A DNA stretch of 64,000 nucleotides, from contig JAKBBA010000010.1 in the NCBI GenBank assembly GCA_021808665.1, positions 23,716 to 87,715 on the forward strand, in the 5' to 3' direction. The notes below the pieces were generated by a model. The model was not told the origin of the DNA. It made no database searches and saw nothing but the letters and a program-made list of their open reading frames with translations. The number at the start of each line of letters is the position of its first letter. Position 1 is the first letter of the stretch. The position numbers and the translations under genes are program-made. Shown here piece after piece: positions 21,254 to 30,286 of the stretch. This DNA comes from Actinomycetes bacterium (GTDB taxonomy: Bacteria; Actinomycetota; Acidimicrobiia; Acidimicrobiales; Palsa-688).

Positions 21254-23185
21254 TCAGCCGGCGTCGTCGAAGACGCCGACCGCACGCCCTGACCACCCGG
21301 CCACATTGAGAGCTGGGTCACCGTAAGAGGTGGCGTCACCGAAGGTGTAGATGACCCCGGTGCTGGTGATAACCATGTATCCACCGTTGTCGGGAGTGGC
21401 GCTCACCGACACGACGTCGAGGACTCCCTGTCCGCCGAGCGACCCGACAAAACCGGCGTCACCGAAACTGAAGATCCCGCCGTCCGCCCCCACAAGCCAG
21501 TAGCCTTTACCGTCAGACGTTGGTACCATACCGACGATCGGGTAGTCAGGTACGACGCCGATAGATGGCAGCGAACCGTAGAAGCCGGCGTCACCGAAAC
21601 TGAAGACCTGGCCCATCGAGTCGACCAGCCAGTAGCCACCACCGTCGGGAGTGCGGGCCATTCCCACCACAGGATACGGAGGGGGGTTCGCTCCGGTGGA
21701 ACCGTAGAAGGCTGCGTCGCCGAAGCTGAAGATCCCGCCGTCGGAAGCCACGAGCCAGTACCCGTTGCCGTCAGCCGTCGGAGCCATCCCCACCACAGGC
21801 TTGTTCAAGACCATGTCGCCGGTGGACCCGTAGAACCGTGCGTCGCCGAAGCTGAACACTCCCCCGTCCGAGCCGAGCAGCCAATAGCCGTGTCCGTCCG
21901 ACGTGGGCGCCGTAGCGATGACAGGAGCGTTCAGACGGACGCCGGCCATGGAACCGTAGTAGGGAGCCGAGCCGAACGGCATGACCGACCCGTTCGAGTC
22001 GACCACCCAGTATCCGCTGTCGGTCGTAGACGAAGAGGTGACGTTGGACGACGAGGGCGAAGAGTTGGTTATAGCGAACCAGTCGGATTTGAGCCCGAGG
22101 GCCCATTCGAACTGGTCGCCGGTGACCGTCAGCGTCCCGCCGGTGCCGCTGAGCTGCATCTGCAAGACCCTGCCTCCCAGGTCTCCAAGACCGTTGCGCT
22201 GCGTCACGTTGATCGCCTCTAGAACACCTACCGAGGGAAAGGCCTGCTCGACTGCCGACGTAGGTACCGTCACCGTCCAGTCATGGTTTGGATTCGACGG
22301 TGTCGAATCTCCTGCGTCTACTACCGCCGGGAACGTGCCGCCTGCGGTATAGCCACCCGTGGAAGACGAGAACTCGGTGAAGGCCACTTGTCCTGGCGAT
22401 CCGCAGGCCGTGTCGGTTCCGCAGTCGAGCACCTGATATGCGGTGGAGGACTCCGCTTGGTCGCTGTTTGCGCTCGCCCATCCCGTGTAGACCCCACCGT
22501 AGACCTGGCAGGCGGTGGTGTCGCAGATGGGCACGCTCCCGCCTGCGGTGTACGAAAGGGCATACGAGCGGGCCGCCACAGCCTGCGCCTGCAGCGCCGC
22601 AAGCGACCAGCTGGCCGGGGACTCGTAGGGGACTACTCCTGCGACGTACTGTTCTAGGGGAACGACGTTCAACACGTCGGCGTTTGAGGCCTTCACGACT
22701 ATCGAACCGGCGAAGGTCCTCGTAGAACCGTCAGACCAGGGGCCGTCGACGATCACGTCGCCCCCCCCGCTGGCGTAGACGGTCTGGTCAGTGGCGGCCC
22801 TACTGATCGTCACAGAACTGAGGTTGGTCGCCATCCCGTCGACTACCAGAGTCGAACCCGATGCTGCAGAGACCGTGACGCTCGACGCACCATATAGCTC
22901 ATATAGGTTGACAGGAATGTTCACCGGGCCGTAGGCGCTCAGCACCGTGCCCCCGTAGTAGTGAGCAAGGATCTGCTGGTAGCTCCAGCCGTCCAGAGCG
23001 TAGCCCTCAGCCCCGTATTGTCCCATGCCGCGACCGTGACCCCATCCGTGGCCTACTATCGTCAGTTGTGACGGCAGTGCCTCGGCGTATGGTGTCCGTG
23101 CACCGGGAATGGCACCGAGCGTCGTAGCAGACAAAAGGCCCGCGACCGCCACAACCCGGATTCCACGTCTGGTCCTCTCCGACAA
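21254..23185 (-). CDS. Secreted SpoIID/LytB-domain protein with C-terminal GYWL repeats
   Basis: A 643-residue exported protein. TTG start at 23185 has AGGAGAG upstream. A signal peptide (about residues 1-36) is followed by GHGWGHGRGMGQYGAEG and ILAHYYGGT, then VPLEQYVAGVVPYES and LQAQAVAARSYAL, the SpoIID/LytB motifs. The family cleaves or remodels denuded peptidoglycan. This order (GHG motif first) is the usual one in actinobacterial members. The C-terminal 250 residues are about six copies of a roughly 45-residue repeat. It is convergent with wzt, 20 bp apart. Confidence 0.88.
   Translation of the reverse strand: MSERTRRGIRVVAVAGLLSATTLGAIPGARTPYAEALPSQLTIVGHGWGHGRGMGQYGAEGYALDGWSYQQILAHYYGGTVLSAYGPVNIPVNLYELYGASSVTVSAASGSTLVVDGMATNLSSVTISRAATDQTVYASGGGDVIVDGPWSDGSTRTFAGSIVVKASNADVLNVVPLEQYVAGVVPYESPASWSLAALQAQAVAARSYALSYTAGGSVPICDTTACQVYGGVYTGWASANSDQAESSTAYQVLDCGTDTACGSPGQVAFTEFSSSTGGYTAGGTFPAVVDAGDSTPSNPNHDWTVTVPTSAVEQAFPSVGVLEAINVTQRNGLGDLGGRVLQMQLSGTGGTLTVTGDQFEWALGLKSDWFAITNSSPSSSNVTSSSTTDSGYWVVDSNGSVMPFGSAPYYGSMAGVRLNAPVIATAPTSDGHGYWLLGSDGGVFSFGDARFYGSTGDMVLNKPVVGMAPTADGNGYWLVASDGGIFSFGDAAFYGSTGANPPPYPVVGMARTPDGGGYWLVDSMGQVFSFGDAGFYGSLPSIGVVPDYPIVGMVPTSDGKGYWLVGADGGIFSFGDAGFVGSLGGQGVLDVVSVSATPDNGGYMVITSTGVIYTFGDATSYGDPALNVAGWSGRAVGVFDDAG
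21310..22025 (-). repeat. GYWLVGSDGGIFSFGDA-type protein repeat array, six copies
   Basis: Six tandem units, each with a GYWL(V)xxDGGxFSFGDAxFYGS core and a PVVGMAPTxDG linker, encode the C-terminus of the SpoIID-type protein. The first and last units are degenerate. The pattern suggests a beta-propeller-like or beta-solenoid wall-binding module. The same unit recurs in the protein encoded at 23510-25180. Confidence 0.85.
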
Positions 23186-23399
23186 AACTCTCTCCTGAAC
23201 CTGGATCCCACTGTTAGGTCATGGAGTTTGTCGACGGCCTGACTATGTGGCTGAGGCGACCGGAAAGGTACGCTACGCGCCGAAATGTCCGAACTCGGGG
23301 ATGAGGGCGGCATGCGGCGCGCAAACCCGAAGATCCCGCAACCCGGCCCGCCAGCCGCTGTCACGACACGTACCGCCGAGGGCACGGGTCTCGGGAAGC

Positions 23400-23405
23400 T
23401 ACAAT
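23400..23405 (+). promoter_or_regulatory. Candidate -10 element of tRNA-Leu
   Basis: TACAAT lies 10 bases before the mature tRNA 5' end, a fitting distance for a tRNA start site. No convincing -35 box is seen. The surrounding 230-bp gap 23186-23415 contains no gene. Confidence 0.4.
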
Positions 23406-23415
23406 ATGTCTAGTT

Positions 23416-23498
23416 GCGGGCGTGGCGAAATTGGCATACGCGCCAGGTTTAGGTCCTGGTCCTCACAAGGGGTGGAGGTTCGAGTCCTCTCGCCCGCA
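23416..23498 (+). tRNA. tRNA-Leu(UAG)
   Basis: Cloverleaf is readable: acceptor GCGGGCG pairs with CGCCCGC (23491-23497), anticodon stem CCAGG/CCTGG encloses loop TTTAGGT with anticodon TAG (23450-23452), a long class II variable arm follows, and the T-arm has TTCGAGT. Discriminator base A at 23498; CCA is not encoded. It reads CUA leucine codons. Confidence 0.96.
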
Positions 23499-23509
23499 CA
23501 CAGAGGTTT

Positions 23510-25180
23510 CTAGCCGACAGTAGGGTTGCAGGCGTAGTCCGGATCAGCAGCAGTCGGTGGGCCGGTGTAGCCGTTACCTGCAAGCCCGTACTGGACCACG
23601 ACGATGTTGCCACCCGCAAAGGGTGCGTAGTCAGGGCCTGCGTTCCCGTCGCAGATGCTCTGGGCGCTGTAGGTTCCACCGGTGACGTTTCCCCCGCCGG
23701 GCGACCACAGCAAGATACCCGGGAACGTCACCAAGTTGTCGGTTATAGAGGTCCACTGGGAGTACGTGGAGTAGAGTCCCGGCTCTACGTCCATTGCCCG
23801 AAGGCCGGCTACCGCACCGGAGATCACCTGGGAGTTGCTTTGGGTGCTCTGGGTGCTCCAACCCACCCCGGTTTCGACGTCGAGCCACCACAGGCTCGGG
23901 TTGGTTCCCACCGACCTGGCGTAGCTGACCCAGTGCTCGGCCCAGTAGAAGCCGAAGTTGTAGCCCTCGCAGACGGTGTCGCCGGTCGCGCAGTTCCCTG
24001 CCGGACCCGTGAGCGACTCTGGCGGAGCCGGAACGGTAGTGGTAGGCAACGGCAGGGGGTCCATAAAGATGTAGGCGGACATGTTCGGACCGGCCCACAG
24101 TGCTTCCTGCTGGTAGCACTGGTCCGGGCTGCTATTCGCTATGTATCCAGTGATTTCGACCATCGACAGGTCGGTAGCAGCGGGAAGGGTCCCGTCCGCG
24201 AGGGCGGCGCACTGGAAGTTCGAGACGTCGAAGCCGGTCGCTCCGGGGGGGAACGGCAGGCCGTTGTCGGTTCCAACCATGGCGACGATCGGGGCTGCGC
24301 CTGCGGGCTTGTTGGCCGCACCGAGGAAGGGTATCGAGCCGAAGGTGAACACTCCGCCGTCTTGGGCCGCCAACCAGTAGCCGTTCCCCTGTTGGGAGGC
24401 GACCATCCCCACGACCGGGGCGTCGAGGGTCATGGCGCCGGTGGAACCGTAGAAGGGAGCGTTGAATGAGAAGATGCCCCCGTCGCTCGCTACCAGCCAG
24501 TACCCGCCGGTCGCCGGGTCGGCAGCCATACCGACCACCGGCTTGTTCAGCTGTATGTCACCGGTCGAGCCGTAGAACCCGGCGTTACCGAAACTGAAGA
24601 TACCCCCGTCGGCCGCTACCAGCCAGTACCCGCCGCCACCAGGTGTGGCTGCCATGCCCACGACAGGCTGGTTGAGCTTGACGCCTCCCATAGAACCGTA
24701 GAAAGGCGCGTTGAATGAGAATACTCCACCGTCAGCGGCGACCAGCCAGTAGCCCCCGGTGGCGGGATCTTCGGCCATGCCCACTATCGGCTGGTTGAGC
24801 TTGACGCCTCCCATCGAACCGTAATACTGGGCGTCACCGAAGCTGAACACCCCGCCGTCGGAGCCGACCAGCCAGTAACCGAGACCGGTCTGGGTGGCTG
24901 CACCGCCGACTATCGGAGCGTTCAGCGCCACGCTGCCCAAGCCGCCGAAGTTCGTGGTGCTGCGCTGGTATACCGAGCCGTCGGAGCCGACCAGCCAGTA
25001 GCCGGGGCCGGACGACGCTGTCGATGTCGCCGTTGGCGCGCTGGCGCTGGCCGCCCGGGCGACCGCCGGTTGCGCCAGCAGCGAAGCCAACACGACGACG
25101 CTCGACACGATCCCGTATAGAGCCGCCCGAAATCCGATTTTGCTGCGAAGCTTATTGATCTTACGACTCCAACTTGTCAC
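23510..25180 (-). CDS. Secreted GYWL-repeat protein with GH25-like C-terminal domain
   Basis: A 556-residue exported protein, GTG start. The N-terminus has a basic segment and a signal peptide ending around AVARAASA. Residues about 55-310 are six GYWL repeats. The C-terminal 240 residues start with GATGFDVSNFQCAAL and contain FGFYWAEHWVSYAR, LWWLDVETGVGWS and GLYSTYSQW, the layout of a GH25/DUF1906-type TIM-barrel hydrolase (Asp in the first strand, D-x-E in the middle), so muramidase-like activity on peptidoglycan is plausible but unproven. The stop lies 11 bp after the tRNA-Leu. Confidence 0.82.
   Translation of the reverse strand: MTSWSRKINKLRSKIGFRAALYGIVSSVVVLASLLAQPAVARAASASAPTATSTASSGPGYWLVGSDGSVYQRSTTNFGGLGSVALNAPIVGGAATQTGLGYWLVGSDGGVFSFGDAQYYGSMGGVKLNQPIVGMAEDPATGGYWLVAADGGVFSFNAPFYGSMGGVKLNQPVVGMAATPGGGGYWLVAADGGIFSFGNAGFYGSTGDIQLNKPVVGMAADPATGGYWLVASDGGIFSFNAPFYGSTGAMTLDAPVVGMVASQQGNGYWLAAQDGGVFTFGSIPFLGAANKPAGAAPIVAMVGTDNGLPFPPGATGFDVSNFQCAALADGTLPAATDLSMVEITGYIANSSPDQCYQQEALWAGPNMSAYIFMDPLPLPTTTVPAPPESLTGPAGNCATGDTVCEGYNFGFYWAEHWVSYARSVGTNPSLWWLDVETGVGWSTQSTQSNSQVISGAVAGLRAMDVEPGLYSTYSQWTSITDNLVTFPGILLWSPGGGNVTGGTYSAQSICDGNAGPDYAPFAGGNIVVVQYGLAGNGYTGPPTAADPDYACNPTVG
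24270..25015 (-). repeat. GYWL protein repeat array, six copies
   Basis: Six units of GYWLVxSDGGxFSF(GDA/NAP)xYGS with PVVGMA linkers. Two variants alternate, FSFGDA/GNA and FSFNAP. The near-identical linker GSMGGVKLNQP in two neighbouring units indicates recent internal duplication. Confidence 0.85.
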
Positions 25181-25217
25181 GCGTCCAGATCACGGGTGCC
25201 CGCGCCAAGGACCGCCT

Positions 25218-27023
25218 TTAGGCTAGTGGATCGACTGCTCCGCTTTCTGCCCTCTTGGCGTTAGCCATCTCCCGTCTGGGCTCGGGGTCTCCACCGGAGT
25301 GGTGTTGCGCCCTGACGAGACGCCTGAACGTGCGGATCGGCCAGGGCTTAGATCCGTCCGGCCCGGGCTTGTCTACCTGGAGCGACAGGTACGTGATCCC
25401 TCCGAGCGGTATGGGCGCCCAGAAGTTGAACAAGCGATAGACGAGGACTCCTAAGGTCGCGACCCCTCTTTGGGTGCCGAAACCCACCAGAAGGGTGGTG
25501 AGGGTCGCTTCGATGACCCCTAGACCGCCCGGAGTTACCGGGACGACCGCCAAGACGTTGGCTAGGCCGTACGCGACGAGCAGGCCGTCAGGGTTCACCC
25601 AGTGCCCGAAGGCCCCTACGAACACGAAGAGCGATCCTGCGTCGAGGAGCCAGTTGAGCGACGCCCACACGAGCGCCCGGCCCATGACGTCGCGGTGCTC
25701 CCCAAAGACAGCCAGCCGCGTGGCCAGGTTCCCGAACGCCTTGCGTAATGCGGTGGCGTTGATGAAAGGAGCTTTGAGAGCGAGCCGCTCGATCAGTTCC
25801 CCGATTCTCTGCTCGCCTTTCGTCAGGGCGTACACCAAAGCAGCGGACAGCCCTAACAGCACTACCCCGACCCCGGCGGCGAGCAGGTAAAGCGCCGAGA
25901 AGCCCCAGACTGGTATGGACACGATCAGCGCCAGCCACAAGATCACGTTGAGGACCACGGCCGAGCCGATACCTTGAGCTCCGAGCACGAAACCCGCGTC
26001 GCCGGATTGCACCCCCGACTGTGTCAGAAGCCGGTAGCCGAGGGCCGTCCCGGCAGCGGAACCACCAGGGGTGCAGTGACTGACCGAGAGGGTGGTCACC
26101 TCGATACGCACGATCGTCGAGAACTTGATACGGCTGGCGGGGGGCAGGATCGAGGCGGTTAGGCGCCCGTAGGCGAGGATCGCGGCCGCCTCCAGACCGA
26201 CACCTGCCAACAGCAGCAGCGGGTTGACCTCGGAGATAAGGTGAATCACCTTGCGAGGTCCGGCGAGTTGTGGCACGACTAGGTACTCGATTAGAAGTGC
26301 GACGATCAGCAGCCGCCCGACCTGCCACACCGGCCTCGGCAATATGTGGCTGATACCCCGCCTTTTGCGCTTCAACGTCGGTGTCACCTCCACGCCGGGC
26401 GATGGCCCGGCCGTGCCGGCGGAGCCGGCTGTGAAGACCGCTTGTTCGCTCATTCGGGCTTGCAGCGCTCTCAGAGCCCTACCCCGGTGGGACAGGGCGT
26501 TCTTCTCTGCGCTGCCCATCTCTGCGAAAGTCCGCCCGTCGCCGTCGTCGGGCACGAAAACGCAGTCGTAGCCGAACCCCTGCGAGCCTCTGATCTCGGT
26601 GGCTATAGATCCCGATGCCACGCCTTCGGCGACGATCTCACGCCCGTCGGGCCATAAGGCCACTACCACGGTCCGGAAGCGCGCGGCGCGTCGTGGGCTC
26701 GAGCCCATCTCCAACAAGAGCTTGGCGACGTTGTCCGCGTATGTGGCGTGGTCACCGGCGTAGCGCGCCGAGCGGACACCGGGTCGCCCTGAAAGGACGT
26801 CGACTTCCAGGCCGGTGTCGTCAGCGATTGCGGGCAGCCCGGTGGCCTCCACCAGGGATCTAGCCTTTAGTCGAGCGTTGTCTTCGAGGGTAGTTCCGGT
26901 CTCGTCGACCTCGCCTACCTCAGCAGGCCGGGCGAGCAGCTCCACCTGGGCTCCCAGGACGGCTTCGATCTCCGCCGCTTTGTCCTTGTTCGCGGTCGCC
27001 AGGACGAAGGCCGGTCTGGTCAC
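25218..27023 (-). CDS. Fusion: RdgB XTP/dITP pyrophosphatase + UPF0104/LPG-synthase-type flippase
   Basis: A single 601-residue frame. Residues 1-190 are a complete Rdg[48 protein letters not shown] and [14 protein letters not shown], the usual end of the family; it hydrolyses non-canonical purine NTPs. Residues 191-600 begin [10 protein letters not shown] and hold about eight membrane segments with [16 protein letters not shown] and [19 protein letters not shown], typical of the lysylphosphatidylglycerol synthase TM/UPF0104 family, often linked to lipid or glycan translocation. No stop separates the parts; an internal ATG at 26453 could start the membrane part alone, but lacks a clear Shine-Dalgarno. 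Overlaps rph by 4 bp. Confidence 0.85.
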   Translation of the reverse strand: MTRPAFVLATANKDKAAEIEAVLGAQVELLARPAEVGEVDETGTTLEDNARLKARSLVEATGLPAIADDTGLEVDVLSGRPGVRSARYAGDHATYADNVAKLLLEMGSSPRRAARFRTVVVALWPDGREIVAEGVASGSIATEIRGSQGFGYDCVFVPDDGDGRTFAEMGSAEKNALSHRGRALRALQARMSEQAVFTAGSAGTAGPSPGVEVTPTLKRKRRGISHILPRPVWQVGRLLIVALLIEYLVVPQLAGPRKVIHLISEVNPLLLLAGVGLEAAAILAYGRLTASILPPASRIKFSTIVRIEVTTLSVSHCTPGGSAAGTALGYRLLTQSGVQSGDAGFVLGAQGIGSAVVLNVILWLALIVSIPVWGFSALYLLAAGVGVVLLGLSAALVYALTKGEQRIGELIERLALKAPFINATALRKAFGNLATRLAVFGEHRDVMGRALVWASLNWLLDAGSLFVFVGAFGHWVNPDGLLVAYGLANVLAVVPVTPGGLGVIEATLTTLLVGFGTQRGVATLGVLVYRLFNFWAPIPLGGITYLSLQVDKPGPDGSKPWPIRTFRRLVRAQHHSGGDPEPRREMANAKRAESGAVDPLA

Positions 27024-27772
27024 ACCGTTCGTTCTGGGGGTGGGTCCGCTAGCAGGGCCGACTGAGCGTCGAGGAGGGAGGAGATCCCCGACTGGGCGAG
27101 CGACAGTAGCTCGTCGAGCTCGGCACGACTGTAGGGAGCACCTTCTGCCGTGCCCTGCACCTCGACGAAGCGTCCGGATGAGGTCATCACGACGTTCATG
27201 TCCACCTCCGCCCGACTGTCCTCGCTATAGGCCAGGTCGAGCATCGCCTCTCCGCCTACCCTGCCGACGGACACGGCTGCGCAAGCTTCCCGCAAAGGAT
27301 GCCTCTCCAACTTCTTCGCAGACACGAGGCGGCTACACGCGTCGTGGAGCGCGAGGTAGGCGCCGCAAATGCTAGCGGTCCGGGTGCCCCCGTCGGCTTG
27401 GAGAACGTCGCAGTCCAGGGTGATCTGCGTCTCGGGGAGCGCTTCCAGGTCGGTGACGGCCCGAAGCGAGCGGCCTATCAAGCGCTGGATCTCCTGCGTG
27501 CGCCCGGACTGTTTGCCCCTGGCCGCCTCCCGGTCGACACGCTCCGGGGAGGAACCCGGAAGCATCGAGTATTCGGCGGTGACCCAGCCTCTTGCGGTGT
27601 TCCTCATCCACCGGGGTACGTCTTGGGCCACCGAGGCGGTGCACAGCACGGCGGTGCGGCCCATCCTCACCAACACTGAGCCAGCAGCGAAGGCGGTGAA
27701 GTCTCTTACGAACTCGACGGGCCGCAACTCGTCGCAGGTACGGCCGTCGAGCCTTAGGGTGTCGTCTATCAC
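27020..27772 (-). CDS. rph: Ribonuclease PH
   Basis: A 250-residue phosphorolytic 3'-5' exoribonuclease that trims tRNA 3' ends. It has [16 protein letters not shown] at the N-terminus, [33 protein letters not shown] and [20 protein letters not shown], all diagnostic of the RNase PH fold. GTG start at 27772. The stop overlaps the RdgB start (ATGA), the rph-rdgB pairing also found in Mycobacterium. Confidence 0.95.
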   Translation of the reverse strand: MIDDTLRLDGRTCDELRPVEFVRDFTAFAAGSVLVRMGRTAVLCTASVAQDVPRWMRNTARGWVTAEYSMLPGSSPERVDREAARGKQSGRTQEIQRLIGRSLRAVTDLEALPETQITLDCDVLQADGGTRTASICGAYLALHDACSRLVSAKKLERHPLREACAAVSVGRVGGEAMLDLAYSEDSRAEVDMNVVMTSSGRFVEVQGTAEGAPYSRAELDELLSLAQSGISSLLDAQSALLADPPPERTV

Positions 27773-27909
27773 AAGCGCGTTCCTCTTACGAACCGCCAGG
27801 GCGGCGGACTATCTCAAGACCTAACGCTACAGCAGCGCCTGTAAGCGGTGGCGACACGTCTGGGATATACCTGCCCTAGGGGACCCGCCGAAGCGCCTAG
27901 GCAAGGGGA

Positions 27910-28857
27910 TCAGAAGTAGATGACCCTCTTGGCTCGCTCGGTAACGGTGTCGATGTCGTCGGTCCAAGCGCCGGTGGAAAGGTACTTCCACCCGCCGTCG
28001 CAGACGATCGTGACGATCACTCCTTCGTCGATCTCGGCGGCGCACTTGACCGCTGCCGCCATGATCGCACCGGACGAGATGCCGGCGAAGATCCCCACAT
28101 CAGCGAGACGCCTGGTCCACTCGATGCTCTCCCGGGGACCTACCACCTTGCTCCTGTCGAGCAGGTCGTAGCCGTCGTTGTCCAAGAACACCGGCGGTAT
28201 GAATCCTTCGTCCAAGTTCTTCAGGCCGTCGACCATCTCGCCAGCTGGAGGTTGCACCGCCCACACCTGTACGGCTGGGTTGCGCTCCTTCAAGAAACGG
28301 GCAACTCCCATGAGCGTCCCGGCCGTGCCGAGCCCCGCGATGAAGTGGGTTACCTCTGGGCAGTCACGCCAGATCTCCGGGCCTGTTCCCTCGTAGTGGG
28401 CCTTAGGGTTCGCCGGGTTGGCGTACTGGTAGGGGAACCACCAGTCCGGGTGCTCGGCTGCCAACGCTTGAGCTCGGCGCATAGCACCGTTCGATCCCTC
28501 CGAGCCCGGCGAGTCGATGATCTCCGCTCCCCAGGTCTCTAAGAGTTGGCGGCGCTCGATGGACACGTTCTCGGGCAGCACGATCTTGATCGGATAGCCC
28601 TTGACCCGGGCGATCATCGCTAGTGCTATTCCTGTGTTCCCCGACGACGACTCGAGGATCTGCTGGCCGGGCGTGAGCGACCCGTCCTTCTCGGCGTCTT
28701 GGATCATGGACAGAGCCGCCCGATCCTTGACCGAGCCGCCCGGGTTCCACCCTTCGAGCTTGGCGACTATCGCAACCCTCGGGTTAGGGCTCAAAGAACT
28801 TACGTCGACCATCGGCGTATTGCCGATGAGGTCCAGCACACTCTCATAACGGGCCAT
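27910..28857 (-). CDS. cysM: CysM-type cysteine synthase (O-phosphoserine/CysO-dependent)
   Basis: A 315-residue PLP enzyme. The lysine motif WNPGGSVKDRAAL, SSSGNTGIALAMIA and GLGTAGTLMGVARF (phosphate-binding loop) are intact. The order mec-cysO-cysM matches Mycobacterium tuberculosis, where CysM uses O-phospho-L-serine and the thiocarboxylated carrier CysO; that role is inferred here from synteny. Start: the ATG at 28857 is preferred over GTG 28860, because GGAGGA lies eight bases before the ATG; the ATG overlaps the cysO stop by one base. Confidence 0.93.
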   Translation of the reverse strand: MARYESVLDLIGNTPMVDVSSLSPNPRVAIVAKLEGWNPGGSVKDRAALSMIQDAEKDGSLTPGQQILESSSGNTGIALAMIARVKGYPIKIVLPENVSIERRQLLETWGAEIIDSPGSEGSNGAMRRAQALAAEHPDWWFPYQYANPANPKAHYEGTGPEIWRDCPEVTHFIAGLGTAGTLMGVARFLKERNPAVQVWAVQPPAGEMVDGLKNLDEGFIPPVFLDNDGYDLLDRSKVVGPRESIEWTRRLADVGIFAGISSGAIMAAAVKCAAEIDEGVIVTIVCDGGWKYLSTGAWTDDIDTVTERAKRVIYF

Positions 28858-29138
28858 CACAAGGCTCCTCCCGCGACGGCCGGCATCAAGGTCAGGGTGT
28901 CGCCGTCGGCAACTTTGGCCTCCAGTTTGCCCAGATAACGGATGTCGTCGTCGTTGAGGAAGACGTTGAGGTGCCGGTGCAGTTCCCCGGCGTCGGTCAA
29001 AAGCTGGCCTTTCAGGCCGGGGTGACGGCCGATGAGATCGTCGAAGACCTCACCTACTGTGTCACCCTCAGCGGGCAGCGCAGCGACTCCACCAGTCGCC
29101 GGACGCAGAACGGTTGGCACACGAACTTCCACGGACAT
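28857..29138 (-). CDS. cysO: CysO-like sulfur carrier protein (MoaD/ThiS fold) with C-terminal extension
   Basis: A 93-residue ubiquitin-like beta-grasp protein: VRVPTVLRPATGG at the N-terminus and LTLMPAVAGGAL at the C-terminus. In CysO of M. tuberculosis the chain ends at the diglycine, which is adenylated and converted to a thiocarboxylate that carries sulfide to CysM. Here two residues, Ala-Leu, follow the GG, so processing would be needed before activation. The GGAGGA encoding the diglycine also serves as the likely ribosome binding site of cysM. Seventeen bases downstream of mec. Confidence 0.92.
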   Translation of the reverse strand: MSVEVRVPTVLRPATGGVAALPAEGDTVGEVFDDLIGRHPGLKGQLLTDAGELHRHLNVFLNDDDIRYLGKLEAKVADGDTLTLMPAVAGGAL

Positions 29139-29155
29139 AAATACGACCTCCTAGC

Positions 29156-29653
29156 TCACCATTTTACAACCACCTTTTCCTCTTCTATCTTCCCGCCTTC
29201 GATTTTCCAGCTCCGCAAGGCCGGGTGGACGTCTCGCAGTGATACCAGCACGTAGTGCCAATACGGGTCGGGGGCCTTTGCGATGTCGGTCGGGGAAGGC
29301 TTGGCCTCTGTGTGGGTGTGGGAGTGGTAGACCCCGAGGATCTGCAAACCTCGCCCCTCAGCCAATCTATCAACCTGAAGTAGAGCTTTAGGGGCGATCT
29401 CGTACACCCTTGATGACTCAGCAACATTGTCGGTAGCCACCACCACTTCGACGTATGCAGTCGACTCCGGTGCTTCCGACTCAACTTCCTCTGTGGCGCC
29501 AGACGGTCCCAGATCGGTGTTGGCCCCTGCGTTCTCACTTAGACGGATCGGCGAAGACGTCTTTTCAGCACCGACTAGCAGCCCACAAACCTCAAGGGGG
29601 TAACCGTCGAGGGCCTGGGCGAAGATCTGCTGTAGGTCTTGTTTTCTGATCAC
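29156..29653 (-). CDS. mec: Mec-type JAMM/Mov34 metallopeptidase
   Basis: About 165 residues from the GTG at 29653; GTG 29659 and ATG 29701 are alternatives, the latter overlapping smpB. The zinc motif is complete: Glu in YPLEVCGLLVG, then HSHTHTEAKPSPTD (H-x-H-x7-S-x2-D). In mycobacteria Mec releases cysteine from the CysO-Cys adduct; related JAMM enzymes of QbsD type remove C-terminal residues from sulfur carriers. Given the extended CysO here, it may do both. An acidic insert (about residues 50-70) is unusual. Divergent from smpB with about 30 bp between starts. Confidence 0.9.
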   Translation of the reverse strand: MIRKQDLQQIFAQALDGYPLEVCGLLVGAEKTSSPIRLSENAGANTDLGPSGATEEVESEAPESTAYVEVVVATDNVAESSRVYEIAPKALLQVDRLAEGRGLQILGVYHSHTHTEAKPSPTDIAKAPDPYWHYVLVSLRDVHPALRSWKIEGGKIEEEKVVVKW

Positions 29654-29685
29654 GAGCACGCAGACGACGCTACCGTGGTCTCGAC

Positions 29686-30195
29686 ATGGCAAAGACGGCA
29701 AAAAGGGGCCCTGCTGATCCCCAGAATCGGACGGTCGCCCAGAATCGTCGCGCCCGTCACGACTACGAGATCGTCGAGACCCTAGAAGCCGGCCTCGTCC
29801 TCTCCGGCAGCGAGGTCAAGTCGCTGCGCGAAGGCAAAGCCCAGTTGAGAGATAGCTACGCTCGTGTCCAAGACGGGGAAGTGTGGCTGTACGGGGTGCA
29901 CATACCCCCGTACCTGTTTGCGAACGGCTTCGGCAGCGTCGATCCCGACAGGCGCCGCAAACTGTTGCTGAACCATCGCGAGATCGATCACCTGGCGCAG
30001 AAGACCAACCAGGATTCGCTGACCCTGGTACCCCTCGCCGTCTACTTCAAGCAGGGCAGAGCGAAAGTGGACCTTGCCCTGGCACGGGGACGAAAGCTCT
30101 ACGACAAGCGCCACGCCATAGCTGCAAGAGACGCAGATATGGAAGCACGCCGGGCTAGCGCCGGCGCCCAGCGCTCCGGCAGGGATTTCCGGTAG
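29686..30195 (+). CDS. smpB: SsrA-binding protein SmpB
   Basis: A 169-residue OB-fold protein that delivers tmRNA to stalled ribosomes. Landmarks: QNRRARHDYEIVETLEAGLVL, GSEVKSLREGKAQLRDSYA, LLLNHREID and the basic tail ARGRKLYDKRHAIAARDAD, which replaces the codon-anticodon helix in the decoding centre. It lies 1.3 kb upstream of the tmRNA gene on the same strand, with a site-2 protease gene between. Confidence 0.96.
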   Translation: MAKTAKRGPADPQNRTVAQNRRARHDYEIVETLEAGLVLSGSEVKSLREGKAQLRDSYARVQDGEVWLYGVHIPPYLFANGFGSVDPDRRRKLLLNHREIDHLAQKTNQDSLTLVPLAVYFKQGRAKVDLALARGRKLYDKRHAIAARDADMEARRASAGAQRSGRDFR

Positions 30196-30286
30196 AACCC
30201 TTTTCGCAGCGGAAGACCCGAGAATAACCTGAGAATCCCCCGTCTGCTACCCCGCTACTCCCCCGGGGCGCAATAGCCTGGAAACC

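Noticed and set aside
21310..25015. CRISPR-like or DNA-level repeats in the two GYWL genes
   Set aside because: Periodicity is that of protein repeats (about 130 bases, diverged at third positions), not short direct repeats with unique spacers.
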